A stretch of DNA of 64,000 nt. It comes from Datisca glomerata (lineage: Eukaryota > Streptophyta > Magnoliopsida > Cucurbitales > Datiscaceae). Both the position numbers and the translations under genes were made by a program. Where the stretch lies: the NCBI GenBank assembly GCA_003255025.1, contig QANY01004038.1:1506793-1570792 (forward strand). Reading direction: 5' to 3'. This document shows, piece by piece, positions 33,311 to 45,579 of the stretch (within the stretch, counting starts at the first letter, position 1; each line of letters starts with the position of its first letter). The notes beneath the pieces were generated by a model. The model was given only the letters and a program-made list of their open reading frames with translations. It made no database searches and had not been told where the DNA came from.

Positions 33311-34795
33311 TCCAACTTGGACTAAAGTAAGCATGTATAATCTCATATCCCATGCCTTCCAGATGACCATCAAAGACTTTACTGCTTAAAGCTTTTGTGA
33401 ATGGATCTGCCAAGATGTGTGTTACTACAACATCTTCACGCTTGACAATCTCTCTAATCAGGTTTGGATATTTTGTGACTCATTTCTTCCTTTGATTTCG
33501 CTACAGCCCCACTGTTAGCGCTATAAAGTGTCATGGGCTTGTCAGCTTCTGGAACAACTTCTAGAGTTTTCAAGAACTTTCTAGGTCATACAACCTTTTT
33601 TACAGCTTCATAAACTGCCACACACTCAGCTTTCATAATAGAATCAGCAATGCAAGATTGTTTGATACTTCTCCATACAACTGCTCCACCATTTAGGATG
33701 AACACAGATCCTGAAGTGGACCTCCTAAAATCTTTGTCCGCTTAAAAAATGAAATCAGTATACCTCGTCATATTCAAGTCAGTATCTAAATATATAAGCA
33801 TGTAGTTCCTTGTTCTCCTAAGATACTTAAGGATATACTTGATGGCATTCCAATGCTCGAGTCTAGAATTAGATTGAAAATTACTCATCACGCCCACTGC
33901 ATAGAAAATTATGGCCTAGTGCAAAGCATCGTATACATGAGACTTCCTACGGCTGAGGTATATGGAAACTTTCTCATGTCTTTCTCTTCTTGAGGAGTCT
34001 TGGAGAGGCTGATTCCATGCCTGAAAGGAAAATATCCCTTCTTGGAGTCTTGTATACTAAAGCGATTCATCACCTTATCAATATAAGATACTTGAAACAG
34101 TGCCAATTGATTGTTCTTCTGATCTTGAATGATCTAAATACCTAGGATAAAGGCAGCTTCTCCAATATCCTTCATATCAAATTACTTTGCAAGTCAAATC
34201 TTGACATCGAAAATTTTTTCTACATCATTCCCAATGAGTAGAATATCATCCACGTACAAAACCAGAAAACCCTTTTTTCCTTTTATGTATCAACTTATAC
34301 ACATAGGATTCACCCACTAACTACACAAAACTAAAGTTTTTGACAGTTTTGTCGAATATAATATTTCACGATCGGGACGCTTGCTTAAGTCTATAAATAA
34401 ACTTCAGCAGTTCGTAAACCTTTCCCTCTTGGACTTTCTCCATGAACCCATCTGGTTGAGTCATATAAATGCGCTTTTCAAGATTTCCATTTATAAAAGC
34501 AGTCTTGAAATCCATTTGCCAGATTTCATAATCGAGGACAACAGCAATGGATATGAGGATTCAAATGTATTTAAGCATGGCCACCGGTGAAAAATGTATC
34601 ATCATAGTCAATACCTTCTTTTTGGGTATAACCCTTGACTAATAGCCTTGCTTTGAATGTCTCCACATTCCCATTCGGACCTCTTTTTTTTTCTCATAAA
34701 TCCATTTACATCCTAAGAGTTTTACACCTTCATGAGGATCTACAAGTTTCCAGACTCCGTCCGTGTACATCTTTCTAAGGCATAGGATTTATCCC
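33311..34795 (-). pseudogene. Copia reverse transcriptase and RNase H, 5'-truncated
   Basis: Minus strand, N to [40 protein letters not shown], then KTAFINGNLE, KVYELLKFIYRLKQAS and LYVDDILLIGND, the RT active site with its aspartates (about 34225-34262). Next come YIDKVMNRFSIQDSKKGYFP and FPYTSAVGSLMYTMLCTRP (33909-34106). RNase H follows, with RRTRNYMLIYLDTDL, FRRSTSGSVFILNGGAVVW and MKAECVAVYEAVKK down to about 33570. Several stops and frame changes occur. Gag, protease and integrase are absent; immediately upstream lies Gypsy protease sequence. Confidence 0.85.
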
Positions 34796-35160
34796 CAAGC
34801 ATTACATGGCCCGATTTATATTTGTATCTCTATGTCTCCAACTACTTCTCTTCGGGTACCATCGAACGCTCTTACTATCATCATGCTCGGTCGCATATGT
34901 GTTGCATCCATAGGGAGCTTTGCTAGTGTGGATCTTGGCATTACATTTTAAGATGAGCCGTTATCAATAAATACTTTTACAACAACATAATCCCTGCATT
35001 TCATGTATATATGTAGAGCTCTGGTGTGTCCATTACCATCGGCAGGGATTTCATCATCTGTGAAAGTGATAAAATTTGGTGCGGTAATATTTCTCACAAT
35101 TCCACTCAACTTCTCCTCCGTAATGTCATGACAAATATATGATTGATTCAAAACCTTCAA
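34796..35160 (-). pseudogene. Gypsy protease domain, joined to the Copia RT
   Basis: Minus strand reads EEKLSGIVRNITAPNFITF, GHTRALHIYMKCRDYVVVKV, then FIDNGSS, the protease active site with threonine/serine replaced (D-N-G for D-T/S-G). After a stop it continues NVMPRSTLAKLPMDATHMRP, MIVRAFDGTRREVVGDIEIQ and IGPC. Gypsy sequence stops near 34800 and Copia RT begins within a few codons. Reverse transcriptase, RNase H and integrase of this Gypsy element are missing. Confidence 0.8.
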
Positions 35161-36160
35161 TAATGCTTGGGGATGTGGTTCAAAATTCAGAAATAGTGAC
35201 AGTAAAGATATGCGAGCAGGTAAGCGATTAAGTTTTCTATCACCTTATACTCGCTTTGCTTGATGAGCTTAAAAAATTCACATACTTCTTCTTCAGATAC
35301 TACTATTTATTTCTCCGTACCTCTTATTATATTTGGGTCTATCACTTGGCCGCCATGCATTTCTCATTAGAACTCATGACCATTGTCGCCTTCTTTGGCT
35401 TTCCCTTTCCTTTGCCTTTCAAACTCATTGCTTTAATCCATTTTCAAAACTTTTGGCGTGTAGCATCTGCCACTTCTCGTCATCCCACCTACTCCTGAAA
35501 TATTAGTTATGGAGAGATCGAGGTCAGACGGATTTAGCGCTTGAGTTTTATCGTTACCGCTTGTAATGACCTTATATCCGCACGTCCATGGTACTGCTCT
35601 TGAATCCTTGTAAGCAAACGCACGCGGTATTTGGATGGTGATAGGCATCAGAGCATAAGACGTAGTGGTGTGAATTGACTTTTTCTTGTAATGTATTGTG
35701 AGAGGTTTTAGGATATAGGACGGCACTTCCTCAATTGTATGCCCCGTCACATTCTTATGAAATAAACAATCAAAGTCATGCATATGCTTCCTAGAAACGT
35801 CTTCATCCTCTGATCATGTTGAGTAGAAATACCCTGCTCTAGAAAGAAGACGGAACAGTATTTCCATTGACGTGCTCACATCTTCCATGTCCCTCTTTCC
35901 ATATGAAAAATATTATTCAATTGCATTTACTGTAGGATTCTCATGATTTGGTAGAGGGTTGGAATTGATATCTGGATTCCCATTAGCCTTTTTGAAATTC
36001 AACCATCCATCTTTGATCAATGCATGTACTCTACCTTTTAATGTCATGCAATTCTCAGTCGAATGTCCCACTGCCCCATCATGATAATCACAGTGAGCAG
36101 TCGGATGATACCACCTTGGGTATGGTGGCTGTAGAGGTTCATAAGGAATTGACACTAGTT
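35161..36160 (-). pseudogene. Gypsy gag C-terminus and gag-pro linker (Tat-like)
   Basis: Minus strand. The gag end reads WYHPTAHCDYHDGAVGHSTE and NCMTLKGRVHALIKDGWLNF (35913-36155), a C-x2-H...H...C variant knuckle typical of Tat-lineage gag. The linker (35433-35783) reads YILKPLTIHYKKKSIHTTT, SRAVPWTCGYKVI and GVGGMTRSGRCYTP. The frame is broken between the blocks. The wording places it with the large Tat/Ogre-type Gypsy elements, tentatively. Confidence 0.75.
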
Positions 36161-36405
36161 AATTATTCAGTATCAATTGAGGTAAGAGTTCTGTATATGA
36201 CATGGAGATTTAATCATATTGAAAAAAATGTTGATTATTTCTATTTCCCCTCAGAGGCTGATCAGTCTGACCAACATTTTGCTGGTGAGTCGGTGGTCTA
36301 AAACCGGGTCTCGGGTTGTTTTGAAATGTTATTTGTTGAGAGTGATAATTTTATGGAATTTGTGAGGTATTTTCCACATATGATGTCACAGATTTAGGCC
36401 CTTCA
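36161..36405 (-). other. Gypsy gag spacer, degenerate
   Basis: Between two readable gag blocks. No frame of length and stops on both strands. Position alone assigns it to gag. Confidence 0.4.
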
Positions 36406-37611
36406 CTATACTTTGGAAATCCTAGCCTCGGGTTTGCAGCTTATGGTGGGTACCCAAAATTGATCGTCTGTACATCCCTTTCTTCTCGCTTGAACAGCGG
36501 CCCCTTTTTTACGGATGATGTACTCAGATACGACTTCCAAAATTCTTCCATTCTTTACTCTATATTCAATCCTTTCACCAATCACTATAATGGCAGAGAA
36601 GTTGTTTAAAACGTTTCCAAGCATCCTATCGTAGAATGGAGATCTCAAGGTGTTGATTAACACTGCAGCCATCTCCTTTTCTGACAAAGTGGTGTACTTG
36701 AGCAACCAATTCCCTCCACCTTTACGCATATTCTTTAATGCCTTCAGTAGGCGTTTTCTCCATCCTTTGTAGATCCAGATGATCAGGAGCCTTGTCTATG
36801 TTGTACTTGTATTGTCTTAAGAAAGCATTGGCTAAATCTTTCCACCTCTGAATATGTTGGTTATCCAATTGGATAAACCAGCGAGATGCAGCCCCTATCA
36901 AGCTATCTTGAAAGAAATGAATCAGCAGCTTATCATCATTTGCATAAACAACCATCTTTCTGCAGTACATAATAAGGTTTGCAGGCATGTACTACCATTA
37001 TATTTTTCAAACTCAAGTAGTTTGAATTTGTGTGGGATGGTAACATCTGGGACCAAACATAATTGGGTGGCATCAATGGTACCATATACATCTGACCCTT
37101 CAATGGTGCGCAATCTTTCCTTTAAAAAGTTTAGCTTATCTTTCGACAGCGAGTCTTTGCTTGGTTTAGTAACAGGCCTCTGCCCCTTTGGGTCATCAAC
37201 ATCGGGTCTGATGATTGGCTCATTAGAGAGTTTATCTTGTGGGGTGAAAGCTTGGTTGTGGCTAGGTGCCATCGTGGATGGGTTGAACCCACTTTTCCCT
37301 GTCTGCATCATTTTCTAGACACTTAGAAATGGATAGTGCTGGATATTTACTGGTGGTGAAGCATGCTGAAAGTGGTCATCTGATGATGTTGATAGGTTGG
37401 AGTGAACCCAGGAGGGTAAGGTGGAGTGTCATTTGGCAATTGATTTTGTGATGATTGAGCCCCTTGCGGATTTTCAAGACAGGCTTTTCCCTTACTCGCG
37501 GTGAGGAGTTCCAAGACTCTTGCCATTTTCTCTTTCAGCTCCCTAATTTTTTCTTTCATTTCCTCTCGCGATTGCTCTCTTTCCTGCTCGTCCATGACCC
37601 TAACTTGAGCT
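36406..37611 (-). pseudogene. Gypsy gag (Tat-like), N-terminal and capsid regions
   Basis: Minus strand. The N-terminus from about 37595 reads MDEQEREQSREEMKEKI and MARVLELLTASKG, a charged helical start. The capsid region reads ATQLCLVPDVTIPHKFKLLE, FEKYNGSTCLQTLL, FQDSLIGAASRWFIQLD, WKDLANAFLRQYKYNIDKAP and LQRMEKTPTEGIKEYA (36722-37311). It then continues LSEKEMAAVLINTLRSPFYD and VIGERIEYRVKNGRI (36406-36729). The F-Q-D-S-L-x-G-A and Q-Y-K-Y-N words are hallmarks of the gag domain in Tat-type Gypsy elements. Frameshifts separate the blocks. Confidence 0.85.
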
Positions 37612-38990
37612 CGCGTTTGATAGGGATGTCGGAGTTGATAGGCTATCTGTTAAAACAATGAGATGATAGATTTTGCTAATGAAGAAGAATAAATAATAAT
37701 AACAATAATAATAATGAAAGTAAATTTATGCATATATAATTAGCGTGAACATGTTATTTTTTACTATATAGTCTATTAATTATCATTTTTCGTTTTTTCC
37801 CTTAATGCTAATCAAATAGTAAGTGAATGATCATAGATGGTAACTAATTTAAACAAGTGTCATTAAAAAATAAATAATTTTGTTTGAAATATAAATATAC
37901 CATTTTTCTAATTTTGGACTACATTAGTTAACTAATTACCATTTTTCCTTTCTTCTTTCATTGCTAGGAATGATCATGGATGGTAACTAGTTTAAACAAG
38001 TGTCACTAAAAAATCAATAAAACTTTCAAAATAAAATAATTTTTGTTTGGGAAATAAACATACCATTTTTTATTTTGGACCACTTAGTTCACTAATTATC
38101 ATTTTTCCTTTCCTCCATCATTGCTAGGAATGATCATGGATGGTAACTAGTTCAAACAAGTGTCACTAAAATGATGAACAAAATTAAAAAGAAAAGAAGA
38201 GAAGACTTGTAAGAACATAAAAAAAAAATCAAAGCTTAAATATTTGCATAATCTTGTATAGAGGTTTTACTCTCTATTTATGCATTTTTATGTATGAGAG
38301 ATTATCATAGGAGACATTTTTATCAAATGTACACTTTCAACCCATTAAATGGTTTATTCACATTGAGTTAATTTTACACCCCTCAAAAGCTTTATCATGA
38401 TCCTCATTGATTGAGTTGATGATAAAAAAATCTCATCATCAAACTTGTAGAGAAATAATCAATACATGAAAATAAAACTTAAGATTAAGAGTAGGAGAAA
38501 TGATAAATAAATTAGCAAACAAACTTATATATGGAAAAGAAAACAAAGAAATATCAAATACATGAGTATGAAGAAGAGAGATGATTAATAAGAATGAACA
38601 AGATATATTGTAAGCTAAAATGCAAGAGATTTGAACTACTTAAATAAAAAAAAAGGAGAAGATGGAAGCTGAATAGAAATGAAAACTCTCATTCTTTCTC
38701 TTTTTCACTATTTTCTCAAGATCTCTCTTTCTCTCTCTAAAATCTCTTCTCTTTCTCACTCTCTCCTTTCAAGTGAAGACATCCCCTCTATTTATAGGCA
38801 AACTTAGGACTTCACTTTTTTATTTTTAGTCCTTTTGTTCTTTTTTTATTTTTTAGTCCTTGGACAAATCTTCTTATTTTTAGACATTGGACTATTTTTC
38901 AAATCATACACATAGTCTTAGATTAGTATATGGGCCAATTTTTTTTTTATATTTTTAAAGTATTGGACCGGATAAAATACGGTATCTACA
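37612..38990 (-). mobile_element. 5' LTR and leader of the Tat-like Gypsy element
   Basis: On the minus strand the block begins TGTAGATACCGTATTTTATC at 38990, a start typical of Gypsy LTRs, exactly where Copia RT coding stops. A TATA box, CCTATAAATAGAGG, at about 38792-38805 (minus) is followed by a GA-rich leader (AAAGGAGAGAGTGAGAAAG). The LTR/leader boundary and primer site were not found. The 3' LTR is absent because the element ends at 34796. Confidence 0.65.
37770..38185. repeat. Tandem repeat, about 145-160 bp unit, three copies
   Basis: GAATGATCATGGATGGTAAC starts at 37825 (with one change), 37968 and 38128. Each is followed by AAACAAGTGTCAYTAAAA and an ATTAYCATTTTTCSTTT block. It lies in the LTR/leader region of the Tat-like element. 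Confidence 0.85.
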
Positions 38991-41884
38991 GGCACCAAGT
39001 CCCAAGAATTGTTCTTCATGAGAGCATTATACTCTTTAACCATAACATGATGCCAGTTTGGATCAATGAAAGCCTGTTTGATAGATTTTGGTTCTGTAGG
39101 TATGGTATATATGGGTTAAGGATGTTTTGTCACTATCTAAATCTTTGGTTTTGATATACCAGCTTTTGATCTGGTTATCATAGGGTGACTAGGTTGGCAA
39201 GGTCAAATTTTGGTTAATTGGTAGGTCTATGATAAGATTACTAGAAATGGAACGGGATTGGTTAGATAAGGGTGTAGTTCCTGTAACATAATCAGTGTTC
39301 AAAGTAGAAATAATGGCATTATCAGAATTATCATGACAGTTCAAGTTGAGTGAAGAAGATGAAACAAGAGAAATCGAAGAGGTTAGATTTTGAGATGGGT
39401 GACCTGAGACATTACCCTAAAGAGCATTGTTAATAGGGATAAAATATGTTTGAAGTGTAGAAAAATTAAGGGAGTAATAATAGGAGAATAGGCTATTTTA
39501 GTAGATTTATTGAAAAGAGTCACAAAAGGAACGCTTGTTTCATGAAAAATAACATTTCTAGAGATATATATTATGCTTGAACTATGAAGACACTTATATC
39601 ATTTATGATTGGGAGAGTAGTCTAAGAAGATGCACAAATCAGTGTGAAAACCAAACTTATGTGAGTTATATGGTCTGAGGTGTGAGAAATAAGCACAACC
39701 AAATGGTTTAAACCTATGTTATCATGTTTGTTATTGGAAAGTTGCTCAAAAGGTGATTTACCAGTATTTTATAGGAATTTGAGACTAAGCAAGAAGTGTA
39801 AGGCCGGTTTCAACTAGATGTTTATGTTTCCTCTCTATTCTCCCATTTTGTTAGTATACATATGGGCATGGATATCTAAATTGAATTCCCTGAGATTGTA
39901 AATAGGTCAATAAAGGCATGAATTCTCCTTCTAATCTGACTGAATAGTTTAATAATGAGATCTAACTAATTTTTTATGAATTTCTTGAATAGAACAACGG
40001 TTTGTGAAGCTTTAGACTTATGTTTTAGAGGAAACAACCATGAATACCTACTATAATCATTTAAAAAGTTTATATATATTTGAAGCCTTCAGTAGAGGAT
40101 ATGAGTGATGGCCCCCAAATATAGCTAAGTTCAAGGGGTCTCTTGGTTTTAATTTGAGAAAAGGTAAATGGGAGGGTGTGGTTTTTTCCCTTCTGACAAG
40201 CTATACAGAAATCAAGTTTTTGCATGGGGAGAATGCAATTGTTCAATTTAAGGACTTTGGTTAAAAATTTGTAATAAGGGTGTCCCAACCTCATATGTCA
40301 TATATTAACTTCATTTGTAGTAATACTATTATGAACTAGAGGTTTTACGCCAATTTGTGCAAAATTTAGATTTTGTGTAGAATTTACAGATTTCACAGAC
40401 TTAACATGAGAATTGGATTTTTTATTAAAGCATGTGAGTTACACTAATGAGATAATACATTATTTTTACAAGAATTGAAAGAAAAATAGATTTTCTGTCA
40501 GCTTATCTAAAGCAGAATCACAATCTCTAGCTGTGAACTGATTACACACAATTGGCTTAGGTAAAATAGGTTGCATGTTGCATGAGAGAGCTATTGGGCC
40601 ACTTGAACTAAGAAATGTCAGCAGGTACAATTCATCTCTAAGAATCCCTTGTAAAAATAGAGTTCCCTTGGTTTTGTCCATCACAAAACATTAATTAGCA
40701 TGAAACTCTAGAAAAAAATTATTATCTTGAGTAAGCTTTGAGACGCTAATTAAATTCTTTTTTTATTTCAGGGACTCCAAGCATGTAGTTCCATTTTGAA
40801 GCACGCTATTTAGAAAGTAATAAAGCATTTCCAATATGAGTAATAGACAATGTTTTAGCATTTCCAACAGCAAGCCTTTCTTTACCATTTTACTCTTGTG
40901 CCAAGGACATGTTTCCAAGATCTGAGGTGACATGATTTATGGCTGCACTATCAGCATACCAAGTACAGTCACTCACTGAATTAGGGGGTTCCATGTAGGC
41001 TGAGGGAGATGCCATGAAAGCTAAAGAAGGTGAAGTCATGAAGGCAACATGATTGCTATTTGAATATTTAGACTATTGATCCTCACTTCTTGAGTTCTTT
41101 TCATATCTATAGTAACAAATAGCAGCAGAATAACCTGGTCTTGAACAAATTTGACAAATAATTCTACCATTGTTTCTTCCTCCTCAGTCGCCTCTTCTAT
41201 AGTACATATCACCTATATTACCTTGGTTTCTAGCATTTTTTATGTCACATTAAGAGAGATTGCACTTCTTTCATACTCAATTCTTCAGTTCTTGATGTTA
41301 TATTGACCAATATATGGACAAATTCACTCCCTAGACCATTGAAGATATGTAAAATCAAATCTTGATCACTTACAAGTTGACCTGCAACAGCTAGCCCATC
41401 TGTTATGCTTCTGAGTTTGCTATAGTGTTATGTAATTATAAGATTCTGTTTGGTACCATTTTGCATAGAATTCTTTAATAGCATCCATCTGGCCCTTGAT
41501 TGACTTACACAATGTCTTTCCAACGAATTCTAGACTTCTATCAAGGTACTATACTGTGTTACAATACCTAATGCACTTTCATTAATGGATGACCTGAACC
41601 AACTTAACATAAGTTGGTCTTTTCTCATCCATGCCCTGTATTCAGGGTTCTCTTCTCCATTAGTAAGCTTCTTGCTTCGCTTTTCTATCGAGCCAAAAAC
41701 TATCACATCAAGATTATGTCCTATTATGGCAGGAATGTGATCTCTAAAGAATGTAATTCCCTCTGTCAAGTTTGACAGAAACTGAGCTGCTCAGGTTGTT
41801 TGAGAAAAAACTATACTGGCCTCCATTGTTGCTTGAGGTTGCAGCAGTGTTTATGATATTGTTGTTTAATGTGTTTGAGGCCAT
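38991..41884 (-). pseudogene. Copia gag-pro-int and start of RT, cut by the Gypsy LTR
   Basis: Minus strand. Gag from ATG 41884 reads MASNTLNNNIINTAATS, FFSNNLSSSVSVKLDRGNYI, then NPEYRAWMRKDQLMLSWFR. The zinc knuckle is CQICSRPGYSAAIC (about 41138-41180), with the histidine changed to tyrosine. The protease reads WYADSAAINHVTSDLGN (about 40925-40975), D-S-G changed to D-S-A. The integrase zinc region reads RLGHPYYKFLTKVL and DFCIACQKGKNHTLPFTFS (40130-40294). The RT start, HVMVKEYNALMKNNSWDLVP, ends at 38991 where TGTAGATACC begins. Many frameshifts. Its remaining RT and RNase H are not seen on the far side of the Gypsy sequence. Confidence 0.85.
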
Positions 41885-44177
41885 TCGACGTGAGTCCTCT
41901 TCGTGAAGTAATTTTCTCATTCACATTTCTTTCACAATTTTCAACAAAGATTTTTATATATCATATCTCGTGAACTCAAATAAAATATTTAAGGTAGTTA
42001 TATTTTTAGTAAAACTCATAGTTTAAAGAAAAATGAAAGTTTCATGAAATGCTTTTTAATCTTTTTTATTGAAGGCTTTATTGGAATCTAGAAGATCTAT
42101 TTAAATAATAGAAGGTGAATTTCCTATTATACAACTGGTCAAAGATTTGATCTACTTATTCTACCTTATTTTAGATGGTAATCTTCTTAATTATTTGGGG
42201 TAGATTCTTATGGGAGTTAATTATATTTTACACAATCAAATTACTACCAATATAATATAAACTATATATATCAAAACACACTCACACACACATAATAAAA
42301 CTAAAATGCCAATTTTATATAACAATTTTAAAGCTTAAACGAGAAAGCATTTGGGGGAGGATTCTGAATATGTTATAATTAAATCATAATTTTGTGTGTG
42401 TATATATATATATATATTATATTGAGACATGCATGAAATCTAAGGCTAAAGTCTATATGAGGACTAGAACTGCATGAGGACCATTATGGAATAAAATGAC
42501 ATTCATGGAATAGGATTATTAAGGACTTTGAATATTTATTCGCATCATCAAGAAAAATATCAAAACCAATAAATTGGACTTTTCCTCAGATATTGTTTCT
42601 TTGATTAAAAAATTAAACTTATTCCTCACATGGTTGACTTCTTTTAGTAGAGTTTTCTTTGTCATTAACTTTCAGTGATGGATATGACCTTGAGTATATA
42701 TTTTTTTGGGAAGTAGATCCACTCCCGTTATGATGAATAGTAGAGATTTTTGCTTAACGGAAGCTGTCCGTCTTAAATTAGTTCTGAAATAAAAAAAATA
42801 CATTTACCAAACTCTGTTTTTCAATTTTCACTTTTAACAGATCTTAATTATTTAGATCTGAACAAATAATTCACATCTATCAAACATGACTTTCACGTTA
42901 GATTCCAGTAGCACAAAAAATTAACTTTAAGAATTCTCCAGGTTATGATATGTGTTATCTTCTTACTTTTTTCCCGGGAGTGGATAAGGGATTAACAAGA
43001 AAAAGAAAAGAGAATTTTGGATAAAGTACAAAAAACGAAAAATCAAAAGGAAAACATGATGAAAAAGAAGAAGAAAATATTGGTAATTTTTTTAAGAAGC
43101 TACAAGTTCTAAGAAGATGGAGATGAATCCTCTATCACTGTTTTATCCATGACAAAATACAGTTCACTCGATTTTAGATCATCTGATCATATTTAAATGA
43201 GCCATATTAGATTAAATTGTAGGACTAAGAAATATATAAAATATTTTTTTTTTACTTTTTCAACTGAACCAAAATTAGATAGTCCAACTATGGATCTAGA
43301 TTCAATGAATATAAGATGACTCAACTCATAATTGAGCGTGGGGTTTAATTATTGTAATGGATATGAGCAACCAAGATAATGATATTAGCTTTTGAAGTAG
43401 TAGAAACCACCATATTTTATTTCATTATGACAATTTTTTCAAGGGAGAGCTGTACAAATGACTATTTTCCTAACTTAACTTGTAAAAATGTCCAGAAAAT
43501 TTTTTTATCGTAAGAATAGCCGAAATATGGTAGATAATTTATTTATCACTGTATAATTTTGGTAAATAACTGTTTACCATGTTCATATTTCGTTGATACT
43601 TACAAATAAAAAAAATTTCAGTCATTTTGCAACTCCACTGAAATCTGCCTTTTCCTGCTATTTCCCCTTTCAAACAATAGATTTGAAGTAGAAAAAAAAG
43701 TACTGGAATATTTGGATTGAATCTGACGATAGCTTTATCGTATAGCTAGCTAGCAGAGAAATGGCAGCCGTCTCTTGGAAGTTCTGGGTGACTTTGGCTT
43801 CTTTGACTTCATCGTTTGTCCTCTATAAAGATCAATATCACCAGAGGCGGACACAAGAACTTTTCATTGGGTGGACATGACTTTTAATATATAAATATAA
43901 TATATTCAGTATAGTTTTATGCTGCATATTATAAAATCCCAATATGAGGTATATTGTATATGCCCATATAGTTCAATTTGGGATGTAAAACTATCACATC
44001 AAATTGCATTTGAAATTATGCTTGACTGTTTTTTCATGGATTTAAAGTAATCTATTATAGACCATGAACAAAAACTTTCACGTATTCCCTTTTAACATAA
44101 ATATTAATCAAGAATTCATTAATGGGAAGTTACCTATTACAAATATTTTTGAACCATAGTGGTGACTCACTTGTGCT
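41885..44177. other. No gene; truncated Copia leader, AT-rich DNA, a TA microsatellite
   Basis: The first 20 bases may be the damaged leader of the preceding Copia (no primer site remains). A TGTG(TA)n run lies at about 42391-42420. The rest is AT-rich and non-repetitive as far as I can see. Confidence 0.4.
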
Positions 44178-44182
44178 TACGT

Positions 44183-44319
44183 TAAAACAGTGTACAAGAA
44201 TGATAAGAAGAGAGGATAACTCGTGAGAGAGAGAGAAGAAATAGAGTCTTGGAGAAGACTTAGTTTACTGTCATATTAAGCACAGTATATTCACTTGATA
44301 CTTATACTCAATAGTTTAC
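44183..44319 (-). repeat. 3' LTR remnant of the large Copia element
   Basis: Matches 61583-61719: ACAAGAATRATAAGAAGAG, AGAAATAGAGTCTTGG, AGACTTAGTWTACTGTCATA, CAGTATATTCACTTGATACT. Similarity ends at 44319, where RNase H coding begins. The other 211 bp of LTR, the purine tract and the end of RNase H were therefore deleted together. Confidence 0.88.
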
Positions 44320-45000
44320 TTAAGCCTATTTTGAACCACTGTATTTCTTAGGCATCACTGGATATGGCTCTATATTCACTTTCTATACTAGACTTTGATA
44401 CAATAACTTGTTTCTTAGAGGACCAGGACATGAGGTTACCTCCAAGGAATATTAGATAAGCTCTGGTAGATCTCTTGTCATCACAGTCTCCTGCCCAATC
44501 CGCATGAGAATATGTTTGAATTTCCAAGTTGGTTGAAGGTTTGATTGCCAATCATTCATGTATTGTCCCTTTGAGGTACCTGAATAGCCTTTTACATGCT
44601 GGGCAGTGAGTCTCAATTGGTTTATGAATAAATTAGCTTAATCTATTGACAATAAAGCTTATATTAGGCCTTGTCACGGCCAAGTACTGTAATGTTCCAA
44701 CAATACTTCTAAAATGGGTGACATCCTTCATTGGTTCACCATTATGCAAAGAGAGTTGAATGGCAGTGCTGGAGGTGAAGCTGGTTTTGCGCCCTCCGTT
44801 TTTGTTTTTTAAAGTAAATCTCTTATGTATTTTGACTATGACAGACGTATACCATTTTTGTCCCTGTGAACCTCAATTCCAAGAAAGAAGTGAACAAACC
44901 CTGGATCCTTAAGTGCAAAGGTTTTATGCAGATCATGAATAAGCTGGTTTATGAGTGAGGAGTTGTTGCATGTAAAGAGTATGTCATTCATATACACTAA
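44320..45000 (-). pseudogene. Copia RT (3' half) and RNase H of the large element
   Basis: Minus strand. RT from the MITE leftwards reads VYMNDILFTCNNS (the active site, Y-V-D-D changed to Y-M-N-D), LINQLIHDLHKTFALKDPG and VHFFLGIEVHRDKNGI (44836-45000). RNase H reads YSHADWAGDCDDKRSTRAYL, GGNLMSWSSKKQVIVSKSS and IESEYRAISSDA (44348-44551). It ends abruptly at the LTR remnant. The lost aspartate and truncation mean no activity. Confidence 0.85.
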
Positions 45001-45579
45001 GGGTGTGTTTGTTACATGGTTAAGTTTGTAAAGATACCTGGAAAGTGAGGGAGAAAAGCAGAATACAATGTTTGGTTTAAAATTTATGGAAGGTAATAAC
45101 ATTGTGAGAATGTGAAGATACCCTCCATTGAGGGTATCTTGATACCCCTCTTAATTGAGGGGTATCCTATCCTCATTCCATGCATCTTCAACAATTATTT
45201 TTCCTCATATTTCCTAAATTACTCTCTTTACAAATAATGAAAAATATTTTATTTTAAGAAATAAATAAATTAACAATTGTATTGTACCTTTTTATAAATT
45301 AAATAAACCATGAAGGAAAAAAATTAATTAATAAGTCATACATAAATATAATTTAGTTCAAGGATAAAATTGAAAATTGACCATTATACTTATAACTTTC
45401 TCTTCCACATTCCATCAAAACAAACAAATTAATTTAACATTCTTACCATAAATCATAACATTCTCAAGTGTTAACAAATAAAGTCATCTTAATTTACCAG
45501 ACATAAACATTCTCACGGTCATATTCCAGCAATCTTATTCTAGAAATCATTTACTCTTAATCTTATACCAAACGCCCCC
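45001..45579. mobile_element. Harbinger-like (Tourist-type) MITE, 579 bp
   Basis: Ends GGGTGTGTTTG and (reverse complement of the right end) GGGGGCGTTTG, flanked by TAA at 44998-45000 and 45580-45582. Three-base TAA/TTA duplications and GGG..GTTTG ends fit PIF/Harbinger MITEs. No coding sequence; a palindromic stretch lies at about 45118-45168 (ATACCCTCC, GAGGGTAT, ATACCCCTC, GAGGGGTAT). Removing it with one TAA joins KFVLYL to LVYMNDIL in frame. Confidence 0.8.
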
